From Macromonas bipunctata (GTDB taxonomy: Bacteria; Pseudomonadota; Gammaproteobacteria; Burkholderiales; Burkholderiaceae_C), in NCBI RefSeq assembly GCF_002837135.1, contig NZ_NWBQ01000052.1:1-57351 (forward strand): 57,351 nucleotides of DNA, given 5' to 3'. Shown here in pieces: positions 8,283-17,642 of this stretch. A program made the translations under genes and the position numbers. Under the pieces are notes generated by a model that worked only from the letters and a program-made list of their open reading frames with translations, did no database searches and had not been told where the DNA came from. Positions within the stretch are counted from its first letter, which is position 1; each line of letters starts with the position of its first letter.

Positions 8283-9947
8283 ATGAATCTGATGTTTTTG
8301 ATGCGCCGGTTCTCGATCCGACTGCGCATGGTGGGCGCGATAGGCGTGGTGCTGCTGCTGCTGTGCGGCGTGGGCGTGGCCGGTCTGTGGGGCTTGTTCC
8401 ACATGCAGCGCCTGCACGGCCAGCTGGTGCAGCATTCGGTGGCCGAGATGGCGGTGCAGTCCAGGCTGCTGGCGGGACTGGGGGCGTTACGCCGCCACGA
8501 GCGCGACATGCTGCTGCAGCACACCGACCCGGCCCAGGTGCAGGCGACCCAGGGCCGCTGGCAGGCGGTGCTGCGCACCGTGCAAGCGCAGCTGCAGGCG
8601 GTGCAAGCCGGGGCGGCCGATGCCGACAACGCCATCGTGGCCGAGGTGGAGCGCCAGTTGCAGCATTACGCCCAGGCCGTGGTCCCGGTGGCGCAGCAGC
8701 TGGCCAGTGGCGGCTACGCCACTTTGGGTGATGCCAACGCCCTGCTGGCCACGGCGCACCAGGCGTTCGAGCAGATCGACGCCCAGATGCTGCGCCTGGA
8801 GGAAACGCTGGCGCAGGAAGTGGCGCTGGCCGAGCAGGAGGCCCAAGCGGCCGGGCAGCGGCTGCTGGTGTTCTTTGCGGTGCTGGTGGGGCTGGCGGTG
8901 GTGGTGGTGGTGCCGACCACGGTGGCCAACATGCAAAGCATCTGCCGCCCGCTGCAGGAAGCCGAGGCGGTGGCGGTGGCCATTGCGCGCGGCGACCTGA
9001 GCACGCGTGTTGCGGTGCAGGGCAGCGACGAAATCAGCGACCTGATGCGCAGCCTGTTTGACATGCAGGCTTCGATAGCCCGCATTGTGGGCGAGGTGCG
9101 CCAGGTGTCGGACCACATCCGCAGCTCCAGCGCCGAGGTGGCCGGCGGCAACCAGGACTTGAGCCAGCGCACCGAGCAGGCCAACCACAGCCTGGAGGCC
9201 ACGGCGGCCAGCATCCAGCAGCTCACCGGCAACGTGCAGCGCGCGGTGGACAAGGCGCGCGAGGCCAGCGACATGGCCGCCGCCAACGCCGCCGTGGCTC
9301 AGCGTGGCGGCGAGGTGGTGGGCCAGGTGGTGGCCACCATGGACGCCATCAACCAGAGCAGCCGCAAGATCCACGACATCATTGGCGTGATCGACGGCAT
9401 CGCGTTCCAGACCAACATCCTGGCGCTGAATGCGGCGGTGGAAGCGGCGCGCGCCGGCGAGCAGGGGCGTGGCTTTGCGGTGGTGGCGGGCGAGGTGCGC
9501 AGCCTGGCGCAGCGCAGCGCCGAGGCGGCGCGCGAGATCAAGGGCCTGATTGGCCACAGCGTGGCGCAGGTCGAATCTGGCGCCGGGCTGGTGCACCAGG
9601 CGGGGCTGACGATAGGCGACATTGTGGACAAGGCGCAGCAGGTGGCGGCGCTGATCGACGACATCACCGCCACCACCACTGCCCAGTCGGGCAGCATCAC
9701 CGAGGTGAATGTGGCGGTGGGGCAGCTGGATCAGGCGACGCAGCAGAATGCGGCACTGGTGCAGGCAGGCACCGCCGCATCGGAGAGCCTGCGCGCGCAG
9801 GCGCAGCGCTTGGGTGAGACGGTGGCCGTGTTCCGCCTGGCCAGCGATGTGGGCGAGCACCCGCCGCTGCCGCCTGCGGCCACGCGCCGTCACCGCAGTG
9901 GTGGCACCGGCTACCACGGCTCGGAGCGGCGCCAGCGGTCGTCCTGA
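8283..9947 (+). CDS. methyl-accepting chemotaxis protein
   Basis: A 554-residue transmembrane chemoreceptor. TM1 lies at about residues 17-40; a periplasmic four-helix-bundle-like domain follows to about 195; TM2 is the very hydrophobic [17 protein letters not shown]; then a HAMP domain (about 212-265) and a long cytoplasmic coiled-coil signalling domain. The hairpin tip has the invariant [20 protein letters not shown] followed by [17 protein letters not shown]. There is no C-terminal NWETF-type pentapeptide. The ligand is unknown. Start is uncertain: ATG 8283 gives a normal short cytoplasmic N-terminus, while an in-frame ATG at 8247 would add 12 residues; neither has a strong Shine-Dalgarno. 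Confidence 0.92.
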   Translation: MNLMFLMRRFSIRLRMVGAIGVVLLLLCGVGVAGLWGLFHMQRLHGQLVQHSVAEMAVQSRLLAGLGALRRHERDMLLQHTDPAQVQATQGRWQAVLRTVQAQLQAVQAGAADADNAIVAEVERQLQHYAQAVVPVAQQLASGGYATLGDANALLATAHQAFEQIDAQMLRLEETLAQEVALAEQEAQAAGQRLLVFFAVLVGLAVVVVVPTTVANMQSICRPLQEAEAVAVAIARGDLSTRVAVQGSDEISDLMRSLFDMQASIARIVGEVRQVSDHIRSSSAEVAGGNQDLSQRTEQANHSLEATAASIQQLTGNVQRAVDKAREASDMAAANAAVAQRGGEVVGQVVATMDAINQSSRKIHDIIGVIDGIAFQTNILALNAAVEAARAGEQGRGFAVVAGEVRSLAQRSAEAAREIKGLIGHSVAQVESGAGLVHQAGLTIGDIVDKAQQVAALIDDITATTTAQSGSITEVNVAVGQLDQATQQNAALVQAGTAASESLRAQAQRLGETVAVFRLASDVGEHPPLPPAATRRHRSGGTGYHGSERRQRSS

Positions 9948-10019
9948 ACTTGTACGTTCATCGGGGAGGGTTGAGGGGGTCCAGGGGGCGTTGTCGGGCC
10001 GTCAGCGTGTGGACGTGGC

Positions 10020-11186
10020 CTAGGCCGCCTGGCGGCGCAGCGCGGCCAGCCACAGCAGCGCCAGTCCGGTCAGGCCCACCGGCAGCAGCGAGCCCCAGTT
10101 CAGCAGCGTCCAGCCCTGGGTGGTGACCAGCGCACCGGAGGCAAACGAGGTGAAGGCCATGGTGGCAAACACCGCAAAGTTGATGGCGGCCTGCGCCTTG
10201 TCCTTTTCCTCGGGGCGGTAGGCCTGCATGGCCAGCGTGGTGCTGCCGGTGAACAGGAAGTTCCAGCCCACGCCCAGCACAAACAGCGCCAGCAGGAACT
10301 GGTGCAAGTCCTGGCCCGACAGCGCAATCGCAATGCACAGCGCGTTGAGCACCACACCCACGCCCATCACCACCAGGGTGCCAAAACGCTTGATGAGGTG
10401 CCCGGTGAAAAAGCCCGGCGCAAACATGCCGATCACGTGCCATTCCAGCACCAGCGCGGCGTCGGAAAACGGCATGCCGCACACCTGCATGGCCAGCGGC
10501 GTGGCCGCCATCAGCAGGTTCATGACGCCATAGCCCAGCGCCGCGCCCACGGTGGCGACCAGGAACACGGGCTGGCGCACGATCTCGCGCAAGGGGCGGC
10601 CCGAGGCGCCCTGGGCCTGGCGGGTGGCTTCGGTGGGGAATTGCACCAGCGACAAGATGCCCAGCGACAGCAACGCCACCAGCACCAACGCCAGGTAGGC
10701 GCCGGTGAACGGCGCGCCCCAGCCATCCTTGGTGTGGTTGGCCAGATTGGGCCCCAGCACCGCGCCCAGCAGCCCGCCGGCCAGCACCAGCGACACGGCT
10801 TTCTCGCGGAACGCGGGCGCGGCCAGTTCGGCAGCGGCAAAGCGGTAGAGCTGGCCGTTGGCGCTGTAGTAGCCCGCAATCAGCGTGGCCAGCACCAGCG
10901 CCCAGAACTGCCCGGCGTTGACGGCCCAGGCCCCCAGCAGTGCCGACAGCACCGCCACCACCAGCCCGAGCTGGAACGACACCTTGCGCCCCCAGCGTGC
11001 CTGGCTGCGCGCCACCAGCCCGGTGGACAAGGCCCCGCCCACCACATAGCCCATCACGGGCAGGGTGGCCATCCAGCCTTGCGGGGCCAGGCTCAGGCCC
11101 ACCAGGCCATTGATGGCGATGAAGACGACGTTGTTGGTCAGAAACAGGCCTTGCAGGGCGGCCAGCAGCCACAGGTTGCGGTTCAT
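10020..11186 (-). CDS. MFS transporter
   Basis: A 388-residue major facilitator with about 12 predicted membrane helices in two six-helix halves. The cytoplasmic loop between TM2 and TM3 has the degenerate MFS motif A region (ARSQARWGRKVSFQLG). Substrate is not recognisable; the family is broad and includes drug and sugar-phosphate exporters. It is encoded divergently from gshA, with a 129-nt shared upstream region, and convergent with the chemoreceptor gene. TATGAT lies 8 nt before the ATG, so its mRNA may be nearly leaderless. Confidence 0.85.
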   Translation of the reverse strand: MNRNLWLLAALQGLFLTNNVVFIAINGLVGLSLAPQGWMATLPVMGYVVGGALSTGLVARSQARWGRKVSFQLGLVVAVLSALLGAWAVNAGQFWALVLATLIAGYYSANGQLYRFAAAELAAPAFREKAVSLVLAGGLLGAVLGPNLANHTKDGWGAPFTGAYLALVLVALLSLGILSLVQFPTEATRQAQGASGRPLREIVRQPVFLVATVGAALGYGVMNLLMAATPLAMQVCGMPFSDAALVLEWHVIGMFAPGFFTGHLIKRFGTLVVMGVGVVLNALCIAIALSGQDLHQFLLALFVLGVGWNFLFTGSTTLAMQAYRPEEKDKAQAAINFAVFATMAFTSFASGALVTTQGWTLLNWGSLLPVGLTGLALLWLAALRRQAA

Positions 11187-11194
11187 GGGGCGTC

Positions 11195-11200
11195 ATCATA
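11195..11200 (-). promoter_or_regulatory. -10-like box before the MFS gene
   Basis: TATGAT on the minus strand, 8 nt before the ATG; a start 6-7 nt downstream would leave a leader of 1-2 nt. Confidence 0.35.
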
Positions 11201-11315
11201 CCGGGCGGGGTACGTGGGGCGGTTGAAAATGCAGGCCATTGGCCCCAGTTCCTACAATTGGCCTTTGTGCAACCTCCCGGGCGCTGTGCCCGTTTTATTT
11301 GAGAGCGACCTGCCC

Positions 11316-12611
11316 ATGGTTCCCCATCTCGTCACGGCCCTGACCGGCCCCATCAACGAACTCGAACAGCGTATTCTGGAATCCACGCCGGTGATCGAGC
11401 GCTGGTTCCGCCTGGAATGGATGGAGCACACGCCGCCGTTTTACTCGTCGGTGGACATCCGCAACGCGGGCTTCAAGCTCGCGCCGGTCGATACCAACCT
11501 CTACCCCGGCGGCTGGAACAACCTCACGCCCGAAATGCTGCCGCTGGCGGTGCAGGCCGCCATGGCTGCGATCGAGAAGATCTGTCCCGAGGCCAAGAAC
11601 CTGCTGCTGGTGCCCGAGAACCACACGCGCAACATGTTCTACCTGATGAACGTGGCGCAGCTGCAGAAGATCTTCTTCCAGGCCGGGCTCAACGTGCGCC
11701 TGGGCTCGCTCAATCCCGAGATCAAGGAGGCCACCACCTTCAACCTGCCCAATGGCGAGCAGGTGACGCTGGAGCCACTGATCCGCAACGGGCGCCGCAT
11801 CGGGCTCAAGCATTTTGACCCGTGTACCATTTTGCTCAACAACGACTTGAGCGCCGGTGTGCCCGGCATGCTGGAGGACTTGCACGAGCAGTTTTTGCTG
11901 CCGCCGCTGCACGCGGGCTGGCACGTGCGCAAGAAGAGCCTGCACTTCAAGGCCTATGAGGAAGTGGCCAAGCGCTTTGGCAAGCTGCTGGGCATGGACC
12001 CGTGGTTGATCAATCCGATGTTCAACAGCTGCGGCCAGGTCAACTTTGCCGAAGGCACCGGTATGGAGTGCCTGCAGACCAATGTGGATGCGCTGCTGGG
12101 CAAGATCCGCAAGAAGTACAAGGAGTACGGCATCACCGAAAAGCCGTTCGTGGTGGTCAAGGCCGACAACGGCACCTACGGCATGGGCATCATGACGGTG
12201 CGCGACGCCAAGGAGCTCGACAGCCTCAACCGCAAGACCAAGAACAAGATGAACGTCATCAAGGACGGCCAGCAGGTCTCCGACGTCATCATCCAGGAAG
12301 GCGTGCTCACGCACGAGCAGATCAACGACGCGGTGGCCGAGCCGGTGGTGTACATGATGGACCGCTACGTGGTGGGCGGCTTCTACCGCGTGCACGCCGA
12401 GCGCGGTGTGGACGAGAACCTCAACGCGCCGGGTGCGAGCTTTGTGCCGCTGGCGTTCGAGAAGAGCGCGCAGCAGCCGCAACCGGGCCAGAAGCCGGGG
12501 GCGAGCGTACCCAACCGCTTCTACATGTACGGCGTGATTGGCCGCCTGGCCATGCTGGCCGCCAGCTACGAGCTCGAAGCCACCGACCCCAACGCCGAAA
12601 GCTACGATTAA
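11316..12611 (+). CDS. gshA: glutamate-cysteine ligase, proteobacterial GshA type
   Basis: A 431-residue glutamate-cysteine ligase of the family found in beta- and some gammaproteobacteria, not related in overall sequence to E. coli GshA. It joins glutamate and cysteine using ATP, the first and limiting step of glutathione synthesis. Recognisable stretches are VDIRNAGFKLAPVDTNLYPG near residue 45 and the glycine-rich VVKADNGTYGMGIMTV near residue 285, which resembles an ATP-binding loop. The start ATG 11316 matches the family N-terminus; the frame is open far upstream but that part is antisense to the MFS gene. TACAAT at 11253-11258 is a possible -10. Followed by kup after 142 nt. Confidence 0.95.
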   Translation: MVPHLVTALTGPINELEQRILESTPVIERWFRLEWMEHTPPFYSSVDIRNAGFKLAPVDTNLYPGGWNNLTPEMLPLAVQAAMAAIEKICPEAKNLLLVPENHTRNMFYLMNVAQLQKIFFQAGLNVRLGSLNPEIKEATTFNLPNGEQVTLEPLIRNGRRIGLKHFDPCTILLNNDLSAGVPGMLEDLHEQFLLPPLHAGWHVRKKSLHFKAYEEVAKRFGKLLGMDPWLINPMFNSCGQVNFAEGTGMECLQTNVDALLGKIRKKYKEYGITEKPFVVVKADNGTYGMGIMTVRDAKELDSLNRKTKNKMNVIKDGQQVSDVIIQEGVLTHEQINDAVAEPVVYMMDRYVVGGFYRVHAERGVDENLNAPGASFVPLAFEKSAQQPQPGQKPGASVPNRFYMYGVIGRLAMLAASYELEATDPNAESYD

Positions 12612-12753
12612 GCCCGCCAGGGGCAGGGTTTTTGCACCCTGTTGGTGCAGGTTGCGCGCACCCGAAAAGTGCGTGCATTGCCGACACAAATCGGGCGCAC
12701 AATAGCGGCCTTTGCATCAACCCGGGACGGCCCCAGGCCGCCCTGTAAGTCAC

Positions 12754-14622
12754 GTGTCGGCCTCAAAATCTTCTCTCGGTGCGCTCACGCTGGGCGCCAT
12801 TGGCGTGGTGTACGGCGACATTGGCACCAGTGTGCTGTACGCGCTCAAGGAGGTGTTCCACTCGGGGCACGTGGAGTTCACGCCCGGCAACATCTACGGC
12901 GTGCTCTCCATCCTGTTCTGGACGCTGACCGTCATCGTCTCGCTCAAGTACGTGGTGCTGGTGCTGCGCGCCGACAACCACGGCGAGGGCGGCTTGGTGG
13001 CCATGTTGGCGCTGGCGTCGCAGTCGGTGAAAGACCGGCCCGTGCTGCGCAAGTGGATGCTGCTGATCGGCATCTTTGGCACCTGCCTGTTCTACGGCGA
13101 TGGCGTGATCACGCCCGCCATCTCGGTGCTGTCGGCGGTGGAGGGGCTGGAGGTGGTGTCGCCCAACTTCAAGAAGGCGGTGATTCCGCTCACGCTGGTG
13201 ATCCTGTTCGGGCTGTTTGCGGTGCAAAAGCACGGCACGGCGGGCATAGGCAAGTTCTTTGGCCCGTTGACGCTGCTGTGGTTTGCCACCATTGCGGCGC
13301 TGGGCGTGGCGCAGATTGTGACCCACCCCGAGATTCTGTGGGCCCTGAGCCCGCATCACGCGCTGGTCTTCATTCTGCAGAACCCGGGCACGACCTTCAT
13401 CATCCTGGGCGCGGTGGTACTGTGCGTGACGGGCGGCGAGGCGCTGTACGCCGACATGGGCCACTTTGGCAAGCAGCCGATCCGGCTGGCGTGGTTCTCG
13501 GTGGTGATGCCCGCGCTGACGCTGAACTACTTTGGCCAGGGTGCGCTGCTGCTGGCCGAACCCGAGGCGGTGAAGAACCCGTTCTTCAACATGGCGCCGG
13601 AATGGGCCTTGCTGCCGCTGGTGGGCCTGGCCACGGCGGCCACGGTGATTGCGTCACAGGCGCTGATCTCGGGCGCCTTCAGCGTCACCAAGCAGGTGAT
13701 CCAGCTGGGGTATCTGCCGCGTCTGCAGGTGCTGCACACCAGCGTCAAGGACACTGGCCAGATCTACATGCCGTTTGTCAACTGGGGCCTGTTTGCGGCC
13801 ATTGTGCTGGCGGTGATGCTGTTCAAGTCCTCCACCAACCTGGCCGCCGCCTACGGCATTGCGGTGACGCTGGACATGCTCATCACCACCGTGCTGACGT
13901 TCTTCGTCATCCGCTATGGCTGGAACTACCCGCTGGCGCTGTGTCTGGGCGCCACCGGATTCTTTTTTGTCGTGGATCTGGCGTTCTTCAGCTCCAACTT
14001 GCTCAAGCTGGCCGATGGCGGCTGGTTTCCGCTGCTGATCGGCGCGGCGGTGTTTGTGCTGATGGTGACGTGGAAGGACGGGCGCGAGCTGCTCAATGTG
14101 TCGCTGCGCGCGGATGCGCTGGTGCTGCGCGAGTTTCTGGATTCGGTGTTTCTGTGCCCACCGGCGCGCGTGGAGGGCACGGCGGTGTTCTTGACCGCAC
14201 AGCCCGGCACAGTGCCCAACGCCTTGTTGCACAACCTCAAGCACAACAAGGTGCTGCACCAGCACAACCTGTTCGTGACCGTGCGCAGCCACGAGGTGCC
14301 GTGGATGGCGCCCGAGCAGCAGCTGGAGATGGCGCCGCTGGGCCACGGTGCGTGGCAGGTGATCGTCAACTACGGCTTCAAGGACAATCCGAACCTGCCG
14401 CTGGCGCTGGCACGCCTGCAGGGGCAGGGCGTGGTGCTCGATCCGATGAACACGAGCTACTTCCTGTCGCGCGACATCGTGATTCCGACCACGCACGGCG
14501 GCATGGCGCAGTGGCGCGAGAAACTGTTTGCGCAAATGCACCACAATGCCAGTGCCGCTGCCGAATTCCTCAACCTGCCCAACAACGCGGTGGTGGAGCT
14601 GGGCAGCAAGATCGAAATCTGA
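12754..14622 (+). CDS. kup: low-affinity potassium uptake protein Kup
   Basis: A 622-residue KUP/HAK/KT potassium-proton symporter. The hallmark N-terminal [20 protein letters not shown] begins about 13 residues in; about 12 membrane helices run to residue 450, followed by a hydrophilic C-terminal domain. Start: GTG 12754, giving the common family start [15 protein letters not shown]; an upstream in-frame TTG at 12712 lies 8 nt after a possible -10 (CACAAT, 12698-12703) and would add 14 atypical residues. It lies between gshA and gshB and is probably transcribed with gshB (18-nt gap). The placement joins K+ uptake to glutathione synthesis. Confidence 0.94.
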   Translation: MSASKSSLGALTLGAIGVVYGDIGTSVLYALKEVFHSGHVEFTPGNIYGVLSILFWTLTVIVSLKYVVLVLRADNHGEGGLVAMLALASQSVKDRPVLRKWMLLIGIFGTCLFYGDGVITPAISVLSAVEGLEVVSPNFKKAVIPLTLVILFGLFAVQKHGTAGIGKFFGPLTLLWFATIAALGVAQIVTHPEILWALSPHHALVFILQNPGTTFIILGAVVLCVTGGEALYADMGHFGKQPIRLAWFSVVMPALTLNYFGQGALLLAEPEAVKNPFFNMAPEWALLPLVGLATAATVIASQALISGAFSVTKQVIQLGYLPRLQVLHTSVKDTGQIYMPFVNWGLFAAIVLAVMLFKSSTNLAAAYGIAVTLDMLITTVLTFFVIRYGWNYPLALCLGATGFFFVVDLAFFSSNLLKLADGGWFPLLIGAAVFVLMVTWKDGRELLNVSLRADALVLREFLDSVFLCPPARVEGTAVFLTAQPGTVPNALLHNLKHNKVLHQHNLFVTVRSHEVPWMAPEQQLEMAPLGHGAWQVIVNYGFKDNPNLPLALARLQGQGVVLDPMNTSYFLSRDIVIPTTHGGMAQWREKLFAQMHHNASAAAEFLNLPNNAVVELGSKIEI

Positions 14623-14640
14623 ACCGGAAAGCCCACCCTT

Positions 14641-15585
14641 ATGCACGTGCTGTTTGTCGCCGATCCGCTGGCATCGTTCAAAATCCACAAGGACACCACT
14701 TTCGCCATGATGCGCGAATTGCAGCGCCGTGGTCACACTGTGGCGGCGTGCGAGCCGAGTGACGTAAGCTGGCGCAGCGGTGGCCATGTCAGCGCCCGTG
14801 TGCAGGACATTCGGCTGACGGGAGCGCATGAGCCGTGGTTTGAAGTGACCGGCCAGCGCAACGTGGCGCTGAAGGATTTTGACGCTGTGCTCATGCGCAA
14901 AGATCCACCGTTCGACAGCGAATTTTTCTACGCCACGCACTGGCTCAGTCAGGCCGAACGCGAAGGCGCGCGCGTGTTCAACAGCCCGCAGGCCTTGCGC
15001 GACCACCCCGAAAAGCTGGCGCTGCTGGAATTTGCCGAGTTTGCGCCACCGACACTGGTGACGCGCTGCGCCGACGACATCCGCGCCTTCCACGCCGAAC
15101 ACGGCGACATCATCCTCAAGCCCTTGGACGGCATGGGTGGCATGGGCATCTACCGTGTGCGCGAGGATGGCCTGAACCTGGGCAGCATCATTGAAACGCT
15201 CAACCAAGATGGCAGCAACAGTGTGATGGTACAGCGTTACCAGCCCGCCATCGCGCAGGGCGACAAGCGCATTTTGTTGATTGGCGGCGAGCCTGCGCCC
15301 TACTGCCTGGCGCGCATTCCGCAGGGCACCGAGGTGCGCGGTAACCTGGCCGCTGGCGGCAAAGGCGTGGCACAACCGTTGAGCGAGAGCGATTGGGCGA
15401 TTGCCCGCGCCATCGCGCCCCGGCTGGCCGCGCGTGGCTTGTTGCTGGTGGGGCTGGACGTGATTGGCGACAAGGTGACCGAGATCAACGTGACCAGCCC
15501 GACGTGTTTCCAGGAAATCCAGCAGCAAACCGGTTTTGACGTGCCTGCCATGTTTGTGGACGCACTGGAGGCGGCGTTGGCGTGA
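14641..15585 (+). CDS. gshB: glutathione synthetase
   Basis: A 314-residue ATP-grasp enzyme that adds glycine to gamma-glutamylcysteine, the second step of glutathione synthesis. The N-terminal pre-ATP-grasp domain carries KIHKDTTFAMMRE; the central region has the conserved RKDPPFD motif, then KPLDGMGGMGIYRV (about 160-173), the ATP loop; the C-terminal part has the metal-binding EINVTSPTCFQEI. Length equals that of E. coli GshB. It overlaps the next gene (vanZ-like) by four bases and follows kup by 18 nt. Confidence 0.96.
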   Translation: MHVLFVADPLASFKIHKDTTFAMMRELQRRGHTVAACEPSDVSWRSGGHVSARVQDIRLTGAHEPWFEVTGQRNVALKDFDAVLMRKDPPFDSEFFYATHWLSQAEREGARVFNSPQALRDHPEKLALLEFAEFAPPTLVTRCADDIRAFHAEHGDIILKPLDGMGGMGIYRVREDGLNLGSIIETLNQDGSNSVMVQRYQPAIAQGDKRILLIGGEPAPYCLARIPQGTEVRGNLAAGGKGVAQPLSESDWAIARAIAPRLAARGLLLVGLDVIGDKVTEINVTSPTCFQEIQQQTGFDVPAMFVDALEAALA

Positions 15586-15953
15586 TGTTGCCGCGCGCTG
15601 TCGTGGTGGCCCGGTTGGCGTTCTGGGCCTGCTTGTTGGCGGTGGTGGCACTGTCGCTCACGCCGGTGCAGCAGTTGCCGCCGCAAGTCCTCAGCCTGTG
15701 GGACAAGGCCCAGCACGCGGGCGGTTTTGCGGTGCTGACGCTGCTGGGGCTGTGGGCCTACCCACAACGGGCCATGATGCTGCTGGCCGCCATGCTGGCG
15801 CTGGGGGTGGGCATTGAGTTAGCACAGGCTGCCACCGGCTGGCGTTACGGCGATGTGCTGGACTGGGTGGCCGATGCTGTGGGCGTGGCCGCAGCCTACA
15901 CGGTGTGGCGTTTGTTGCAAGTGGTGTGTGGGCGCTCACAGTGCCAGCGGTAG
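15582..15953 (+). CDS. VanZ-like family membrane protein
   Basis: A 123-residue integral membrane protein with about four hydrophobic segments and the VanZ-like core: SLWDKAQHAGGFAVLTLLG followed by GIELAQAATGWRYGDVLDWVADAVGVAA, where the charged D-x-x-x-H and E-x-x-Q positions are conserved. The VanZ family is loosely tied to teicoplanin resistance in Gram-positives, but short proteobacterial members have no known function. The ATG overlaps the gshB stop (ATGA), implying co-translation; its 3' end overlaps the convergent amidotransferase gene by 18 nt. Confidence 0.85.
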   Translation: MMLPRAVVVARLAFWACLLAVVALSLTPVQQLPPQVLSLWDKAQHAGGFAVLTLLGLWAYPQRAMMLLAAMLALGVGIELAQAATGWRYGDVLDWVADAVGVAAAYTVWRLLQVVCGRSQCQR

Positions 15954-16703
15954 GCCATCGACGAACACTTTGAGCTCGTTGGGGGCAAATGCGGTCCACT
16001 GTTCGTTGCGTGTCAACGGGGCGGTGACGATGACGGCGGCGCGGTCGCTGGGTTGGTTGATCTCGGCAAAGTTCACCGTCCAGTCTTCGTCCATCAGCGT
16101 GGCTTGGCTGAAGGGGTGTTGCCGCACCACATAATGTAGCTTGGTGCTGCAATGCGCCCACAGTGCCTCGCCGTTGCTCAGCAAAAAGTTGAAGGTGCCA
16201 AAGCGCCGCACTTGGGGCACCAATTCTTGCAAGGTCAGGGTCAGCTCTGGCACGCTGGGCACCCCGGCGTGCGATTTGGCCAGTTCTTGCATCAACCAGC
16301 AAAAAGCGCGTTCGCTGTCGGTGCTGCCCACTGGGTGAAAGTGGCTGTGCAGCCGAGGGTGGTAGTCTTTCAGATCGCCATTGTGGGCAAACACCCAGTG
16401 CCGGCCCCACAGTTCGCGCGTAAAAGGGTGGGCGTTTTCCAGACACACTTGCCCCACCGTGGCCTTGCGCACATGGGCAATGGTGTTGGTGCTCTTGATG
16501 GGGTAGTGTTTCAAAAAGTCGGCCATGGGCGACTGAGCGGCGCTTTGGTGATCGACAAACAGCCGCAGCCCCTTGCCCTCAAAGAACGCGATGCCCCAGC
16601 CGTCGGCGTGGTTGTCGGTGCCACCGCCGCGTTGGCTAAAGCCCGTGAAGCTGAAGGTGGCATCGGTGGGGGTGGCGCAGTTGAGGCCGAGCAGTTGGCA
16701 CAT
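15936..16703 (-). CDS. class II glutamine amidotransferase (YafJ-like)
   Basis: A 255-residue Ntn-hydrolase-type amidotransferase. Cys2 follows the initiator Met (MCQLLGLN), as required for an N-terminal nucleophile, and the family motifs [21 protein letters not shown] and [20 protein letters not shown] are intact. Only the glutaminase domain is present, with no synthetase partner, as in E. coli YafJ; the acceptor of the ammonia is unknown. It is convergent with the VanZ-like gene and divergent from pyrF. Confidence 0.9.
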   Translation of the reverse strand: MCQLLGLNCATPTDATFSFTGFSQRGGGTDNHADGWGIAFFEGKGLRLFVDHQSAAQSPMADFLKHYPIKSTNTIAHVRKATVGQVCLENAHPFTRELWGRHWVFAHNGDLKDYHPRLHSHFHPVGSTDSERAFCWLMQELAKSHAGVPSVPELTLTLQELVPQVRRFGTFNFLLSNGEALWAHCSTKLHYVVRQHPFSQATLMDEDWTVNFAEINQPSDRAAVIVTAPLTRNEQWTAFAPNELKVFVDGLPLAL

Positions 16704-16780
16704 GGTGGCGGGGTGGGGTAGAAGAGGAACGAAGCACGCAGGCGCGTGCCGCTACGGTACCAAAAAAACGGGCGTGTCCC

Positions 16781-16786
16781 TACAAT
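16781..16786 (+). promoter_or_regulatory. -10 box of a probable leaderless pyrF promoter
   Basis: TACAAT followed by CCGCGC and the ATG at 16793 (6 nt). There is no Shine-Dalgarno. Confidence 0.55.
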
Positions 16787-16792
16787 CCGCGC

Positions 16793-17632
16793 ATGAACTT
16801 TCTTGACATGCTGCGCGCGGCCGAGCGCCAAAACCAATCGATGCTGTGTGTGGGGCTGGACCCGGAACCGGCCAAGTTTCCGCACCACTGGCGCAACGAT
16901 CCGTCCAAGATTTACGATTTCTGTGCCGCCATTGTCGATGCCACCGCCGACCTGGTGATTGCCTTCAAGCCGCAAATTGCCTATTTTGCCGCCCACCGCG
17001 CCGAAGACCAGCTGGAGCGCCTGATGGCGCACATGCGCGTGGCCGCACCGCAGGTGCCCATCATTCTGGACGCCAAGCGCGGCGACATTGGCAGCACCGC
17101 CGAACAGTACGCCAAGGAAGCGTTCGAGCGTTACGGTGCCGATGCGGTCACGCTGTCACCGTTTATGGGTTTTGACTCGGTACAGCCCTATTTGCGCTAC
17201 CCCGGCAAGGGTGCATTCTTGCTGTGCCGCACCAGCAATCCGGGGGGCGACGATTTCCAGCCCCAGCATTTGACCAATGTGGAGGGCCAGCCGCGTTTGT
17301 ACGAACACATCGCTTCGTTAACGCAAGGGCCGTGGAACCTGAACGGTCAACTGGGCCTGGTGGTGGGCGCGACCTATCCGGCAGAAATTGCGCGGGTGCG
17401 TGAACTGGCCCCCACCGTGCCGCTGTTGATTCCGGGTGTGGGCGCTCAAGGAGGTGATGCCCACGCCACCGTGCAAGCGGGCTGGCGCGGCCACAACGGC
17501 GAAACCACTGGCTCGGTGGTGGTCAACTCCTCGCGCGCCATCCTGTACGCCAGTGCAGGCCCGGACTTCGCCCAGGTCGCACGGCAAGAGGCCCTCAAGA
17601 CACGCGACTTGCTGCACGCCGCGCGCGGCTGA
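16793..17632 (+). CDS. pyrF: orotidine 5'-phosphate decarboxylase, type 2
   Basis: A 279-residue type 2 (long) OMP decarboxylase making UMP, the last step of de novo pyrimidine synthesis. The catalytic Lys/Asp cluster is in [16 protein letters not shown] (residues 92-107, Lys95); the phosphate-binding end is PGVGAQGGD near residue 220. The bacterial long form differs from the short E. coli-type enzyme. Start ATG 16793 fits the family N-terminus [14 protein letters not shown]. It is convergent with gor, with only 10 nt between stops. Confidence 0.95.
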   Translation: MNFLDMLRAAERQNQSMLCVGLDPEPAKFPHHWRNDPSKIYDFCAAIVDATADLVIAFKPQIAYFAAHRAEDQLERLMAHMRVAAPQVPIILDAKRGDIGSTAEQYAKEAFERYGADAVTLSPFMGFDSVQPYLRYPGKGAFLLCRTSNPGGDDFQPQHLTNVEGQPRLYEHIASLTQGPWNLNGQLGLVVGATYPAEIARVRELAPTVPLLIPGVGAQGGDAHATVQAGWRGHNGETTGSVVVNSSRAILYASAGPDFAQVARQEALKTRDLLHAARG

Positions 17633-17642
17633 TCCTCAACCT

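Noticed and set aside
10302-11315. Upstream extension of gshA
   Set aside because: It is antisense to the MFS gene and low in complexity; the family N-terminus begins at ATG 11316.
12624-12682. Hairpins between gshA and kup (CAGGGT/ACCCTG and TGCGCGCAC/GTGCGTGCA)
   Set aside because: Neither is followed by a U tract and I see no known leader motif; not strong enough to call as a terminator or riboswitch.
12712-12753. TTG 12712 as the kup start
   Set aside because: It would add 14 residues not typical of Kup; GTG 12754 gives the normal start. It is kept only as an alternative because a -10-like CACAAT lies 8 nt before it.
13654-15651. A 665-codon minus-strand frame opposite kup and gshB
   Set aside because: Low-complexity shadow crossing two well-identified plus-strand genes.
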